This document shows, piece by piece, positions 8,881 through 21,071 of a stretch of 64,000 nucleotides of DNA. The notes under the pieces were generated by a model. It did not search any database. It was given only the letters and a program-made list of their open reading frames with translations, and was not told the DNA's origin. The stretch is from Luzula sylvatica. Its lineage: Eukaryota > Streptophyta > Magnoliopsida > Poales > Juncaceae. The stretch covers positions 25,861,447-25,925,446 of the forward strand of contig OX326959.1 in NCBI GenBank assembly GCA_946800325.1, in the 5' to 3' direction. Position numbers and translations under genes: made by a program. How positions within the stretch are numbered: position 1 is the stretch's first letter; every line of letters begins with the position of its first letter.

Positions 8881-11500
8881 AAACCTAGAAGTTGATTGCT
8901 TCTTTTGGCATTGCCGTCTTGGCCATATAAACGAGATACGCGTATCTAGATTCCATGTGATGGAATGCTAGAATCATTCGAATTAGATTTGATTGATTAA
9001 TGCAATACTTATTTATTAGGCAAAACGACAAATGGCATCATTCTCCAAAGTATTGGAGAAAGATCCAGCGAATTATTGGAAATTATATTTACATATGATG
9101 TTCCGATAAGTTCCGAGGCAAGAGGAGGCTATCGGTATTTTATTAAGTTTATGGACGGTTAAAGTAGATATGAAAATATCTATTTAATGCGTGCCGAAAC
9201 AGAGACTTTTGAAAGATTCAAAGAGTTTCAAAAACGAAATACGAAATCAACTAAGCAAGAAAATCAAAGCTTTTCGATAGGATCGAGAAGGCGAGTATTT
9301 GAGCTAAACCTTTCGATAGGATCGAAGAGGCGATATTTAAGTTATGAATATTAATGATCATTTATGATTGTGGAATCGTTTCACGATTGCCTTTATTCGG
9401 AACATTGAGATGTGTCCGAAAAGAGGAAATGAACGCATGTTGGACATGGTTCGATAAATGATGAGTCAATAAGATCTCCCAAAAATGTTTTGGGGATACG
9501 CCCTTGAGACAGCGGCACTAATGAATGGTTGCATATAAGATATGAACCATAAACCTTCTAATCGGTACAAAAGACGCCATATGAGATATGGATCGGAATG
9601 GTTCCGAAGTTGTCACTTGTACAGATTTGAGGATGTGAGTGTATTTCGAAATTTGTTTCGGTTAAACTCAATCCCAAATCTGGAAATTGTTCGTTTATCC
9701 TTAAGGAAACTAAAGGGTATTAGTTAAAACGTCCCGACGAAAATGAGATTTTCGTGGCTCGAAGAGATGCCTTCTTGGAGGAGGACTAGATGCGCACAAG
9801 TTTGGAACTTGGTGCAATTTCTCTCTATTCGGGCTAGTGGGAGTAGAATAAATCTAGAAAGAGTTCGTGATTAGAAAATGAACATTGTACCGATGCAAGT
9901 TGACATGGCTTCATCAAGAGTTGATGAACGCAAGTCGAACACACAAAGAAATTTTTCGTAGATCAAGTAGGCTATATCATAAGCCGGTAAATACGGATTT
10001 ATCGTGGCTAATGATGATATATCGAAATCATATGATGATTCGATATCCTACAAGGATGCTATGAAAAGTAACGGTTCCACATGGCAAGGTGTCATGAAAT
10101 CTGAGATTCGATCATTGTAAATTATCAAGTTTGGAACTTGATTTCATTACTTTCCGGGTTAGACCCGTGAAATGTGAATGGGTTTTCAAGATGAGAACCG
10201 ACATGTATAGGAGTACGCATATAACAAAGCGAGGCTAGTAGCGAAAAGTTTCAAGTATTTCATAGTCGGACTATGAAGAAACTTTTCACATGTTGCCATG
10301 CTTTTGCATTCTCGAATTCTGCTTGCCATGGTCGCATATTATGACTTTGTGATGTGGAAAAATGGATGTCAAAACCGAATTTCTTGATAGAAATTTTATG
10401 AAAGGATGTGTACTTGAAGGATGTGTACTTGACACAACCTTACGGTTTTTTCGATTCCTAAGAATCGGGGATAGGATATGCACGCTTTAACGATCCATAT
10501 GATGGATTAGAGAAAGCTTCTCGGAATTGGAATATTCGTTTTGACGAAGTTATAAACTATTATAACATTGTCGGAACGAATGGAAACTTTGTGTACACAC
10601 GAAGGTTAGTGGGAGCCGCGTTATATTTCTTGTAACGACAAAGGATTTAAGCGAGACCGCTTATGAATTAAGCGTGAAGATCTATAGGATAGATCTAAGA
10701 AGTTCCTCGTTCTATATTATAGCACGTATATCGACATATTGTTGAAATGGTTTTCAACATATAACTCCTTGGCGGAGTTAAATCGAAATGTCGAATGGCA
10801 GAAATTTTCGACGGCTCGATGTGAGGCATCAAGCAGGGCGAAAAGTAATAATATGAATCTTTACATTTGATGTGAGGATATATTATATCTGCCATGATAT
10901 GTATGTGGTTGTACGTCGTACACATAAAGCATCTAATTCACCGTCAATAAAATCCAAGGAAATCACACGAGTATGAATGTAATGCGATTACATGACACTA
11001 ACTCTTGTGAATGTATAATGGTTATACATATATATACATAATGGTTATGTATATTTAAACCCATCGGGATTTGTATTGATAGCGGTGAAGTTTATCCTTG
11101 AATACTTTGCAAAAAAATCCAGGATTTTATTTTATCTATAATGGTGTGGAGGACGTGTTGGTTATAAAGAGTTATAACAACGACAGTTTCCAAATATTTA
11201 GCACGTCCAAATATGTAGCACGACTTTCGATCACAAAGTGTGTAGCACGACTTTCGATCACAACGGTTTATGATTCTATTTACGGAGGCGAGTATATTGC
11301 GGTTATTAATCGCAAAAGGAAGCGGTATGGATCAAGGATACATGACCAAACTCGAGTAGTCACGAGTTATTGGATTTTTGGTTGTGTATTGCGTGAAACG
11401 CAATAGTGCAAGCCAAAAATGCCGAGGTCACAACCACTTCTGCCCAATACTCAGAAAAATTTCATTTGATCCATGAAATTTTGTGAAAAGATGTTATCGT
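8880..11500 (+). pseudogene. pol: pol relic (integrase, reverse transcriptase, RNase H)
   Basis: Recognisable pieces in plus-strand order: gag-pre-integrase LLWHCRLGHINEIRV near 8900-8945; integrase core GGYRYFIKFMDG near 9126-9165 and FWGYALETAALMNG near 9488-9530; integrase C-terminus IFVARRDAFLEED near 9750-9790; reverse-transcriptase entry WQGVMKSEIRSL near 10081 and CEWVFKMRTDMY near 10165; the QPYGFFDS block at about 10437 and SELEYSF near 10510; KVSGSRVIFLV near 10600. RNase H is only hinted at up to about 11500. Every block is separated by stops or frameshifts, so the polyprotein cannot be made. Confidence 0.75.
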
Positions 11501-12823
11501 AGGTAATGAAAATGTTTCAAACCTTATGAAGATTAACACTAGCAGCAACGTGCGGACCCGTTTAGGAAATCGCTCTCTCTAGTCGCGCGTAACTGTCATG
11601 CGATGACTATGGGTATGGAGATACCTAGAGGAGGAAGAAGGGAGTAGAGTGTAGTTATCTAATACGATAGTCCTCCCAGGTTATGAGTATGGAGATACCC
11701 ATAGGTAAACGTTGTATCACCCAAATACTTAATACATATGAATGCGTCCCTTTAAAAATTTTGTTTACTTAAATTAATATGCATTCACCTTATATGAAAA
11801 CTGTGTGCGGGTTGTGTATTATGATCGTTATATGAACCTTGATTTGAGCTTGTGTGGACGTAGGCATAATTGATGATTATGTGCAGCAAAACCGTCACAC
11901 CTAAAGTTTCATTTCTAAACATCCATAGTCGCGGGTCAGTTTGCTTAAGAGAGAAGCATTTCTATTACAAGGGAATATACAGAACGCGTACACTAGTACG
12001 TTAGCCGAGGAGATGATTATGTTTTGCTAATAATGGGACAAAGTGTTTGTCGAATCGGGAACGTAGATATATGTTAGGTTACATGTATTGGATATGACCA
12101 AAGCCGCGAGACCATGACATGGTTTAGTCATTATAGATGGACTCGCGGCGAGTAGGGTATTAGGTTCTTTACACTTGAGGGGACCATTGATTGCGTTATG
12201 TGCGTAACACAATGATTTGATATGACCTTACGCCTGCTTTAACAAGGGGCCAAAACGGTCATCATTGGGTATTGTCCGAAACACGAAATTCAATATGAGT
12301 CTTCAAGATAGGAATTGTTTATTTCGAAAGGAAGAGATATCTCTTAGGCCGCTCGATGAATTGATTAACGAAAACTACGGCCGTAGTCAATGATATTAAT
12401 GGTTAATATCGATTGAAATTGTTAACTCAATTCGGAATCGAGGAATAAGTATAAATCAAAATATAAGGATGACTATAACCATGCCTTTTGATTAACGGAT
12501 ATCGCAAACAAGAGAACTAATGACCTCTATTCGAGATAGGCACAATGATCACAATCATTTTTCGTGTTAACATGGGTAGCCATGATGGAGTGACTAGATC
12601 CCGCTCATGGGCTTGTAGTTCCTTGGAAACGGCCTACTGCCATCGTTAAATGAACATACACGGTCACACAACGAATCATACTATGTCGGGCTTGATTGCA
12701 AGTTTTTGCACATGGGATGTGCATGGCTTTAGCGTATATGATACGTTGGCTAGATTCTCTGATATAGTGTATATATGATATACATGAGTACCTTTTAGGT
12801 AGATCTGAAACTGAGTGTGAGAC
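11500..12823 (+). other. non-coding internal 3' region of the Copia element
   Basis: About 1.3 kb between the last recognisable pol sequence and the 3' LTR with no coding signal of note. It is part of the element because it lies between pol and the LTR copy. A clear polypurine tract is not preserved before 12824. Confidence 0.55.
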
Positions 12824-14257
12824 TGAAGGAAATACAGTTTTGGATCAACGCTAAAATGGTACGTAGAAGGACAAACGAACGTACGCGTTCGTGGGCATAA
12901 GAAACAGTTTTACTAAAACTGGCATAACTTTCAGATAGCGACTCCAATTTGAATGGTTCAAATTGGGTTAGATTGATAATGAGATTATCTAGAACTTTCA
13001 TGAAGAAATATATTTCATTTGAGCGAAGTATCAATGTCGTTTTAATGGAATACCGAAAGGATGCGACAGTTTGACATACATTTAGTAAAACCGTCATAAA
13101 TTTCGCATCCGAACTCCAATTGGGCTGGGATAAATTGGGTTGGAAAGATAATAAGATTATATACAACTTTCGTGAGGTTTAAAGTCTGTTGGAACGATTT
13201 AACAATTTTGTTTCAACAGAATACTGAAAGGGTGTATGCAATTTTCTGTTTGAAAAGGTGTATAGTAGATATACATACATTTTGGCCCATCCTTATCCTA
13301 TGTACCAAATACAGGTTGTTTCTCTCTGATCTAAGTGATCAATAAAAGGTCAATCGAAGTGAATCAATGTCAATTAAAGAGTTAATCCTGAATCTAATTC
13401 ATATTAGACTAATGGAGATGATCATTCGAAAGAACACCATCAATAGGTGATTGGGTGCGAAGATAAAGAGAGAAAGAGAAAATGTGTTTTCTCAGTTTAG
13501 AGAATAAAACTCAATCATGCAAGTTCGCCGGTGCATCGTCTAGGCAGGTGCATCCGCGACCAAGGTGTTACGACTCATGGAGCCTAGTAGTAACGGCTAT
13601 ATCAGTAAATTTGATACGTCCGTCGTGACGGACTATGCTGCGTCATGACGGACTGTACTCCGAATTCTGGATTTGCAGTTTCTTTTTATATACTCATTAA
13701 TACCTAATTAATCCAGCCTTGATTATAAGATCATGGTTGTTTCAACTTCCTTTCTTCTGGCCATTTTTCTGAGCTAAGAAAGATTCTTGTGAGACAAGAA
13801 AGACAGAGAGAAAAGAGATTGAGATTGAGCAAGTTTACGGTGATTTTAGGGGAATCACGCGTAACCAAGAGACGAGGCTCACGGTGGATACGAGTAGAGA
13901 AGTTTCAACTGAAACTTTCTGTTGTGATCAAGGTCGAGCAAGGTCGGAGAGAAACCGGAGCAATTCCGGTTGTATATGACAAATCGGAGCTTCGATCTAT
14001 GTGTCGAATCGTGCGGGCGTGGGACGTGCGTGTCGCCGGAGTCTAAGCAAGGACAACATCAACTAAGCAAGAATCAACCCGTCTCCGTGATCAATTTCAC
14101 GTGGTATGATTCTCAATGAATTAATAGTTAATTTCATAGGTATTAGTTGCATTTCATGATTTGTACGATCGGATCGGTGACGTGTTCCTCGGGATCGGGT
14201 CGGACCGAGAATCACAATCCGCTGCACGGGGTTCGGTAGTGACGCCGATACCCAACA
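12824..14257 (+). repeat. 3' LTR of the plus-strand Copia, mosaic
   Basis: Starts TGAAGGAAATACAG like the 5' LTR and ends CCCAACA, but is about 435 bp longer. 12824-13560 matches the 5' LTR up to GTGCATCGTCTAGGCAGGTG. Then comes a stretch with two palindromes, GTCCGTCGTGACGGAC (13619-13634) and GCGTCATGACGGAC (13640-13653), followed by LTR-like sequence that resembles the 5' LTR end only loosely. It looks like a recombinant of two related LTRs. Confidence 0.7.
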
Positions 14258-14486
14258 TACCCATGTTTCAAACTTGATAATCGGGATCCATGATCAGTAA
14301 AACGTGACCATCAGTTTACAAATATACTAGTATAAGTACACGGCTTCCTAGTAATGTATGCTTCTATCTACAAAACATCATATGTACTACTAGGAACTCC
14401 ATTCAGAACGACATCTTCTTTGACTCCATTTATAACCTCTATTTTTCGTTCCAATACAAACCGAAAATATGTTAAGCGCACGATGA
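14258..14486. other. intergenic, no recognised feature
   Basis: Short AT-rich stretch between the Copia 3' LTR and the exon-like segment. Nothing identifiable. Confidence 0.5.
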
Positions 14487-14771
14487 CTAAGAAAATACAG
14501 TTGTCGTGTTAATAGAGATGGGTGGTATATTGAAGATTTTACCAAATTCTATGTTTACCCGTTCCTTGATGACTATGAAAATGAAATACCAAACATTAGT
14601 TCAACAATGTGGCGATGTCCCGAAATCGAAGTCACCGACGAAGAAAAATTTCTCGAAGAAAGCACAACCGTGGAAGTTCATTGCATCATTCGTCTACCAC
14701 TATTTATAAATAAATTTGCAAACTTTGTTCCCTTTAATAACTTCCAAAGTAAATTCTATTTTCCTAAATAA
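14487..14771 (+). other. exon-like open segment of unknown protein
   Basis: The frame running from a stop just before 14487 to TAA at 14769-14771 has a protein-like composition: RDGWYIEDFTKFYVYPFLDD, then NEIPNISSTMWRCPEIEV and TDEEKFLEESTTVEVHCIIR. It has no ATG near its start and a possible splice acceptor AG at about 14499-14500, as expected for an internal or terminal exon or a captured gene fragment. No family is recognised. It lies about 330 bp upstream of a Helitron 3' terminus on the same strand, so capture by that Helitron is possible. A different frame with an ATG at 14506 is open here too but has a less protein-like composition. Confidence 0.4.
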
Positions 14772-15096
14772 CTTTATTTTTTACTGCATTGTAATGAATT
14801 TGAGCATTTCAATTGCATGCAATATATTCCATTCCGAAGAATTACCAAATATATGTCATCTACATGTTGGCAACAATAATGATATGAAATTATGTATTCA
14901 CAATGTGCGAACATTCGTTGCATGTATACTATTTCTAGCACAAAAAAAATAATGTAAAAAAAATGTCAACAATACATTTTTCTAATGGTGTTATGTTTTA
15001 TCAAAAAATGAAGTATTCCAAAAAAAGGAATTTTTTTTTAATTCTGACGTACTGATGGTTAATGAACCAGAACATATTGAAGCACTCAAACATTCT

Positions 15097-15122
15097 CACG
15101 CAATTGCGTGTGGTAAAACTAG
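15097..15122 (+). mobile_element. Helitron 3' terminus (plus strand)
   Basis: A hairpin palindrome CACGCAATTGCGTG at 15097-15110 is followed nine bases later by CTAG at 15119-15122 and then T, the hallmark 3' end of a Helitron inserted between A and T. The same GCAATTGC hairpin core occurs in the Helitron ends at 23897 and 63017. The 5' end of this element was not located. Confidence 0.7.
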
Positions 15123-16020
15123 TATAATTTAATGCACAAAGAGAATCATTATAGTTAATAATCTCTGTAAAAAAATTAGCATATTACATATAATTAAGAC
15201 ATCTTTAATTTAACCTAATTAATATTGAATCCATATATTTACAAATATGTTATTTAACTATTAACACAAATTCATAAATCAATATTTCAAAATTTCAACA
15301 CAAATTAATACATAATTTTTGTTCATCAATTAAATAATCATAAATTATATTACAATTAAATTCAAATTAATCTTATGATTATTAATTAAATTGCAATTAA
15401 CAATTAATACGTACTAATCATCAATCAATTTGAAAAAAAAAATCTAAAAATAATTGAAAACATTCAGAAAAACCTAATATTAGAGATTATGTATTAATAG
15501 AATATATATCAATGAATTTATAACAGATACGTGCATGTACAATTAAATTGATAACATATATATGCTAGTTGAGTTAATAAAACAAAATTAACATATGAAT
15601 TAACAAAATGAAAGTTACATGTAAATCAATTAAATAAAAAAATAACGATCAAATCAATCGAGATTCGAAAAAGTCAAGATTTGAAACAACCAAATAAAGA
15701 CCAATCTAAAAATCAACAAAATATTAACTTATTGGAAAATTAACTGTAGCAAAAATTTGCGACTAGTTATAATGAACATTAATTGCAAGAAAAATTAGCT
15801 TCAATTAACTATATACTTTAGTTCGAATTAACATTAATTGCAGCCAAATTACCAGATCATGAAAATTAACAAAGAAACTAACAGTTATCTAAGTGTGTCC
15901 TGAAAATTGCAGATCATGAAAATTGGAGATCGAAAATGACAGTCAAATTACCAGATCAGAAAAATCGACAAAAACTCCAAATAAGAAAAATATCGACATA
16001 AATCTGCATGGAGATTTCTA
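15123..16020. other. AT-rich non-coding stretch
   Basis: Very AT-rich sequence with short direct repeats of ATTAACAATTAAT type. No open frame of note, RNA gene or terminal repeats recognised. Confidence 0.5.
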
Positions 16021-16690
16021 AAACAACAATCGACAAATCTTACTTGGTAAGATCATTAAAGCACCGTTCTCCAAGGTATGAGAAAGGATGATTCACTTGT
16101 TGAAACTCATACATACGAGTGTGCGTGGACCAATGAACATTGGAGCTAGAGGTGAATATATGTAATTCATCTCTTTTATCAATGATTGTAATAGGCGAAA
16201 GTCAGAATTTTTGAAACTGTTCATAGTTTTTAAGAATGAAGTTCAAACACAAGTAGATGGGAAAATTAATTCACTTTAGTCATAAGGAGGGGATATAAAT
16301 TTTTAAGACAAGAACTTGATGAATATCTAAAAGATTGTACCAAAAAATTCACAATTAACTTTATCGGAAATACATCAATGAAATGATGTGTCCAAGACGA
16401 CGAATCATACCTTATTAGATATGGTTCAATCAGTGTTGAGTTGCTTTTCCAAAATTATTGTGGGATTATGTTCTTGAGACGACCATTTTCATATTGAATC
16501 ATATTTCATCTAGTTGAGAAGACTCATATGAGATATGATATAATAAATCTCTGATTTCTTTTTTAATTTGGGACTCAAAAGCATATGTCAAATGGATGAT
16601 TTCTGACAATTTACGTCAAAGTCTGACAATTGCTTGTTTATCCGATATCCTGAAAAAGGTAAGGGATATAAATTCTACTTTTCTTTGAAA
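16021..16690 (+). pseudogene. Copia integrase fragment, left part
   Basis: Frame-broken translation matches the Copia integrase region in order: APFSKV and GPMNIGARGEYM (16055-16160), a core segment with QELDEYLKDC (about 16300-16340), LLDMVQ near 16412, and KAYVKWMISD at about 16570-16600, then GYKFYFSLK. It stops near 16690, and the next residues of the same protein appear on the plus strand from 20017, so it is one relic split by the LINE between. No LTR belonging to it is visible on the left. Confidence 0.7.
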
Positions 16691-18258
16691 TAGGGTCCTT
16701 TCGGTATACCCTTTTGTTTATTAAAAATATAAAAGTTGGTTTACAATTGTAAACATAAAAGGAAAAAATTACACTGAAGAGTTGCGGACCTCAAGAGCTA
16801 AAACTAGAGACCGAAGTTCGATTAGCCTCTGTGAGTCGCTTCTTCATAGGCTTTCCTAGCCGTTGTTATCATTGATGACGATGAACCTTCGATTATTCTT
16901 TTGTTTCTTTGCTTCCAGTTATTCCAAGTGGTGACCGCCTATAATATTTGCCACGGGGTCCATATCCTCTTTACTTAGCTTGTCTTTGTTTCCCATCCAG
17001 GATTCATAATTGAGAGTCTTAATTTCCAAGTTATGGGAGGTTTTTCCATGCGTTCAAGTAGTTTCCATGCAACCACTAAGTATGAACATTCCTGGAATAA
17101 ATGTGCGGCGGTCTCATTATGACCATTGAAAAGAGGACATGTAATGTTATTTGGGAAGCCCTTGTTTTGTAGAACGTCGGCAGTGTTAAGTATGTTATGT
17201 AGACCTAACCAGAAGAAGAAGAAGTGAATTTTATAAGGCACTTTGATCTTCCAAAGATTATTGTTCATGGTGAAATGACAACGAGGTTACTTAAGAAGTC
17301 ATAGGCCGAATTCGAGGGGAAAGTTCATTTTATTGTTCCAACGCCACATGATATTCCCGTTTGTATCTTCCTCAGTTTTGATATTTTGTAGATCGATAAA
17401 TGTCTTATAAGGTCCTTTAAAAATAAGAAAAAAAGGTGTCCGGGATATTCGATAAGTTCTCGGTTTTGTTTAATCCATATAGTTCCTTGAGACATTCGGC
17501 CCATAGGTTTTCCTCCCTCATGTCGATTTTCCAGAGTGCTTTTTGGAGTAATGCTTTATTTTGGGGTTTGAAGTTTAAAATTACCAATCCTCCAATTTTT
17601 TTTGGTAAGGACATTTTTTTCCCAATTTATAAGGAAACTACCTTGATTGCACTTTTGTTGTCCCTTCCATAGGAAGACTCATTAATTTAGTTATTTCGTC
17701 GACCACCCCGACGGAGAGGGATGTTGTTTGCATGATGTAAGTCAGGATTGAATTTAGTGTTGCCTTTGGAAGAGTTAGTTTTCCCCCATGTGATAGTTGC
17801 TTTTCCTTCCAAGACGTTATTTTTGTTGGATCTTATTTAGTAGGGGAAGGAAGACCATTCTCGTTGGTTTAAGATTCGTCAAAGGAATTCATAGCTATTT
17901 AATGGGTAGATTTTTTCTTTCGCAACATAGAAGGTTAGATATCGTTGGGAAGATAATTGATGGTAGGTTGATTGGATAGAAGTATGTTTTATGGCGATTT
18001 ATTTGGAGTCCCGATATTTCTTGGAAGAGATCTAAGGCCAAGGAGATCACTTTTATGTTATCAGGACTAGCCTCAAACAAAAGTAGTCTGTCATTCGCGC
18101 ATTGGAGTAGTTTGGTTTTAATGGTCGCAAAATTTGTTAGTAAGGGGCTAATTTTGTTTACTATCACTTGTGATATGTTTATTGCTATGTTCAATAATAG
18201 CGGTGATAAGGGGTCGCCTCGGCGTAGCCCTCTTGGTGAAAAAATAAGAAGAGTAGCT

Positions 18259-18354
18259 TCCGTTGAGCTTTATAGAGGAGGAGGAGGAGGAGATAAATAT
18301 GTTGCGGATCCATTGTATCCATCTTTATAGAGGAGGAGGAGGAGGAGATAAATA
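18259..18354. repeat. tandem duplication with GGA microsatellite in the LINE
   Basis: CTTTATAGAGGAGGAGGAGG followed by AGATAAATAT occurs at 18264-18300 and again at 18321-18354, about 57 bp apart. It interrupts the reverse-transcriptase coding frame of the LINE. Confidence 0.85.
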
Positions 18355-19014
18355 TTTATTGATAACATTATTGTTGGGATTTTGCTTTTTTTAAAGAAAT
18401 TTAGATATTCTTAGCAACTAGGAAGGAGTAAGTCATTTCTCTTTGTTTATAAAGGTGGAGGTTAATGTAGCCGGTTAGCCAAAATTTTTGTTATTATTTT
18501 AATCCGGATGTTAATAACACTAATGGGCCGGAAATCTTCTATGTTTATCGCGTCCCTTTTTTTGGGGGGATCAGTGTTGTGCAATCTTGATTAATTTTCC
18601 ATAAATCAAGTTTGGTTTCATGTAAATCGTTTGTTAGGCGTCGAAAATCGTCCGATATAATTGACCAATACTCATGGACAAATTTGGCCGGTAAGCCATC
18701 GGGACCACATGATTTTTTTTTCTTATGGTTGTTAATAATTATTTGTATTCCTTGCCCCGTAAAGGGAGCTACCGGACTTTGTAGGTCCAGTGGATTCGGC
18801 ATATTCAGGATTAGGGTTTGAAGGTCAATTCTCGAGGAGGATGGTTTAGACCCCATAGTTAGTTTGAAGTGGTTGTAGAAATGTATTTCTTCTTTGCGAA
18901 GCAATGGCATGAAAATAAGCGTTGTTCCTATCTCCCAAGTCAACCCACTTGGCGGAGGAACGTAGTTGCCCGTAGGTTTCGGACGTTATTGCAAGTTCTT
19001 GAGCTTTAATTTTC

Positions 19015-19214
19015 GGGCAATTCTACTGTAGGACCTTTTCTAGAAAGGATAATATCGGTATGTATATTTTCTGATTTTTCTTTGCGTGCATTTACTCCAT
19101 TTCGATAATACTGGATATGTCCCATTAATGCATTTGTTTATTTATTTTTTTCCTTTCTCTTCTCGTCTCTCTCAAGAACTTTCTCACTGTAAATTACTCT
19201 CTATTCCTGTGAAG

Positions 19215-19261
<47 letters not shown>

Positions 19262-19324
19262 CCCTTGAACTCTCTCTCTCTCGCCCCTCACCATGAGAGT
19301 GAAACAATCTCTCTCTTCGCCCTT

Positions 19325-19378
<54 letters not shown>

Positions 19379-20007
19379 ACCGTGAATATAGCTCGTCCCT
19401 CTCTGCCCCTCACCGTGAAATCCTGTTTCGCTCTGCCCCGAGAACACTCGATTGGAAGTAATCAAATGGTGCATGTATAATCTCGAATTCGATCAATTGA
19501 TATTTTTTGTTTGGTGTTTTTGTAAGGCTCTATTTAGATTCTGATGAAAAATTGATGCAATATTATAATTCTCCAAACTAGTGTCTCTGCTCCAACGTAT
19601 CTCCAAACTCCTTTTTTGCCCAGGCCTCGTGAAGCCCTCTCTTCCTCTCTCTTACCTCTGTGAACAAGGGAAGATAGATTTGCTTTCTTATCGGCCATGT
19701 AAACTGGTTTTCTTCTCCGAGGAGGTAAAGAACGAGAGAGATCGATTCATTGGAAATAAAGAGTAAAATCATGCAAAGGAAAAGAGCGAGAGACAAAGTG
19801 GGAGGCAGAAATGGAAGCATGGGAGCGTTACCAATAATAAGATAGAAAATGAACTGGATGGACTGTGTGAGATATATAAATAATGACCATTTTACCCTTT
19901 TCAATAAAAGTCCTACCATAAGCAAATTGAATCTCAACCTTCCGATTATATTGTATGATTTAATCCTGGCCATTTAAGTAAGAACAGGTCCTACAGTAGA
20001 ATTGCCC
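19015..20007. mobile_element. non-autonomous MULE with 9-bp target duplication
   Basis: A 993-bp element with 21-bp terminal inverted repeats: GGGCAATTCTACTGTAGG at 19015 and its complement ending at 20007. It is flanked by a perfect 9-bp direct repeat TTAATTTTC (19006-19014 and 20008-20016), the target size of Mutator-like elements. It has no transposase frame and contains two CT microsatellites. It inserted at the edge of the LINE, giving at least a three-layer nest: MULE in LINE in Copia. Confidence 0.88.
19217..19378. repeat. two CT microsatellite tracts
   Basis: (CT)n at about 19217-19259 and 19329-19376, separated by a spacer containing CGCCCTTGAACTCTCTCT, which also occurs just beyond the first tract. 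Simple-sequence expansion inside the MULE; the open frames across it are repeat artefacts. Confidence 0.95.
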
Positions 20008-20016
20008 TTAATTTTC

Positions 20017-20360
20017 AGTTCAAAAACAACATTTTGTAAGAGCCTTTCTTGAAGAAAGAGTTGATTTCGAAAAGATCAGTGCAAGTAACATTGACTTCAA
20101 GGAAGATCGAGATCCACAATTAAATAATGAAAATGTGATGGATGAATAATTGTATTTGCTAATCGTTGTTGGAGCTGATAGTTCGGCAAAAAAAAATTCG
20201 TGGATCTAGAACTCGAAAAATATGAATTTGTCGTGACTAATACCGATGATGTTATATTCATAAATGATTAGTCAACATCCTAAAAAGATAATTATGTAAA
20301 ATCAAAATGCTGAAAAATGACAAAAATCCATGAAAACTAAAATACAATTCATATAAATTC
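20017..20360 (+). pseudogene. Copia pol fragment, right part
   Basis: This resumes the Copia polyprotein broken off at 16690: VQKQHFVRAFLEERVDFEKI, then ISASNIDFKEDRDPQ, then YEFVVTNTDDVIFIND and KSMKTKIQF. It corresponds to the integrase C-terminal tail and the entry of the reverse transcriptase. It has several stops. Its position just outside the MULE target duplication dates the Copia as older than both the LINE and the MULE. Confidence 0.7.
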
Positions 20361-21071
20361 ATATATGACAATGAAGTCTTGAGACATGGTTGGTCATTCT
20401 GAATACTGAGAACATTTGAGAAGTTCAACAATAGATGGTGAATTGAAAATGATAGGGATAGGGATTCGACCATGTTTCAATAGTTGTAACTATTGGAGAA
20501 TGCTCCAACCAAAGCACTAATAATCCCTTGATTTTTTTTGTGATCTTATATTTTATTTTTATGGTCATTGTTGATTGTTTGTATGTTATGTTATAAAATT
20601 ATCATTAAAATCCCTTGATTATTTTTTATGACAGAAATTATTAATGTATTTGTGGAAACATCCCGAACCATACCCGAACCGTGGGTGTGAGTAGACCTTG
20701 CAAAAAACATAAATGGAGTCATCTGATCTCCATTCAGAGATTGAAGGGAGTGGTGGCCGGTGGGTCGGTTTGGATTTTAACATTTTTATACGATCTTCGC
20801 TAGAAAAACAAGGCCTTGAAAAATAGTACATCGGGCCAAAACAGTCTACTACACACAAAAATCACTCTTATCAGGCCTATTAATATCTGACCCAACAATA
20901 GAGGGTTCTCTTTTTGCAAATCTTCTTGTAAAAATTAAAATTCATCTCTCACCCCTTAAATTGCAAACACTTAGAAAGCAACCCATAACAATTTAAAGTC
21001 ATACAAACAAGTTTTTCGGATTCTTTTCAGAAATTTGAATAATTGATGATAAAGCAAATTATAACAAACAT
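20361..21071. other. intergenic, 3' flank of the lipase-like gene
   Basis: AT-rich sequence with two copies of AATCCCTTGATT (about 20522 and 20609). It includes the 3' untranslated region of the minus-strand gene that ends at 21072. No canonical AATAAA was found close to the stop. Nothing else recognised. Confidence 0.5.

Larger units (their letters stand above)
5630..14257 (+). mobile_element. full-length decayed Ty1/Copia retrotransposon (plus strand)
   Basis: Order: 5' LTR (5630-6628), primer-binding site (6630-6640), long leader with a palindrome array, gag relic, protease/integrase/reverse transcriptase/RNase H relics, about 1.3 kb of non-coding sequence, and 3' LTR (12824-14257). Integrase precedes reverse transcriptase, the Copia order. 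Stops and frameshifts are spread throughout pol and no long frame survives. No matching 5-bp target duplication is seen (GGTAT before the element, TACCC after), and the 3' LTR is longer and mosaic, so at least one end has been rearranged. Confidence 0.85.
16700..20016 (-). mobile_element. L1-type LINE fragment inserted in the Copia relic
   Basis: Minus-strand pieces of a plant L1 ORF2. Near 19005-18545 the linker to the reverse transcriptase gives QLRSSAKWVDLGDR and KKKSCGPDGLPAKFVHEYW. 18194-17895 gives the reverse-transcriptase core, with ALDLFQEISGLQINRHKT and a damaged LLQCANDRLLLF where YADD is expected. 17614-17417 gives the post-RT segment KKIGGLVILNFKPQNKALLQ. 17268-16975 gives the zinc-binding domain (CPLFNGHNETAAHLFQEC), and the C-terminus AVTTWNNWKQRNKRII is at about 16930-16880. 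Stops and frameshifts throughout. The 5' part upstream of the RT is missing and the right boundary is close to 20016. A target duplication was not identified. Confidence 0.8.

Noticed and set aside
19086..19480. Overlapping open frames on both strands with Leu-Ser or Arg-Glu repeats
   Set aside because: They are translations of CT microsatellites inside a MULE.
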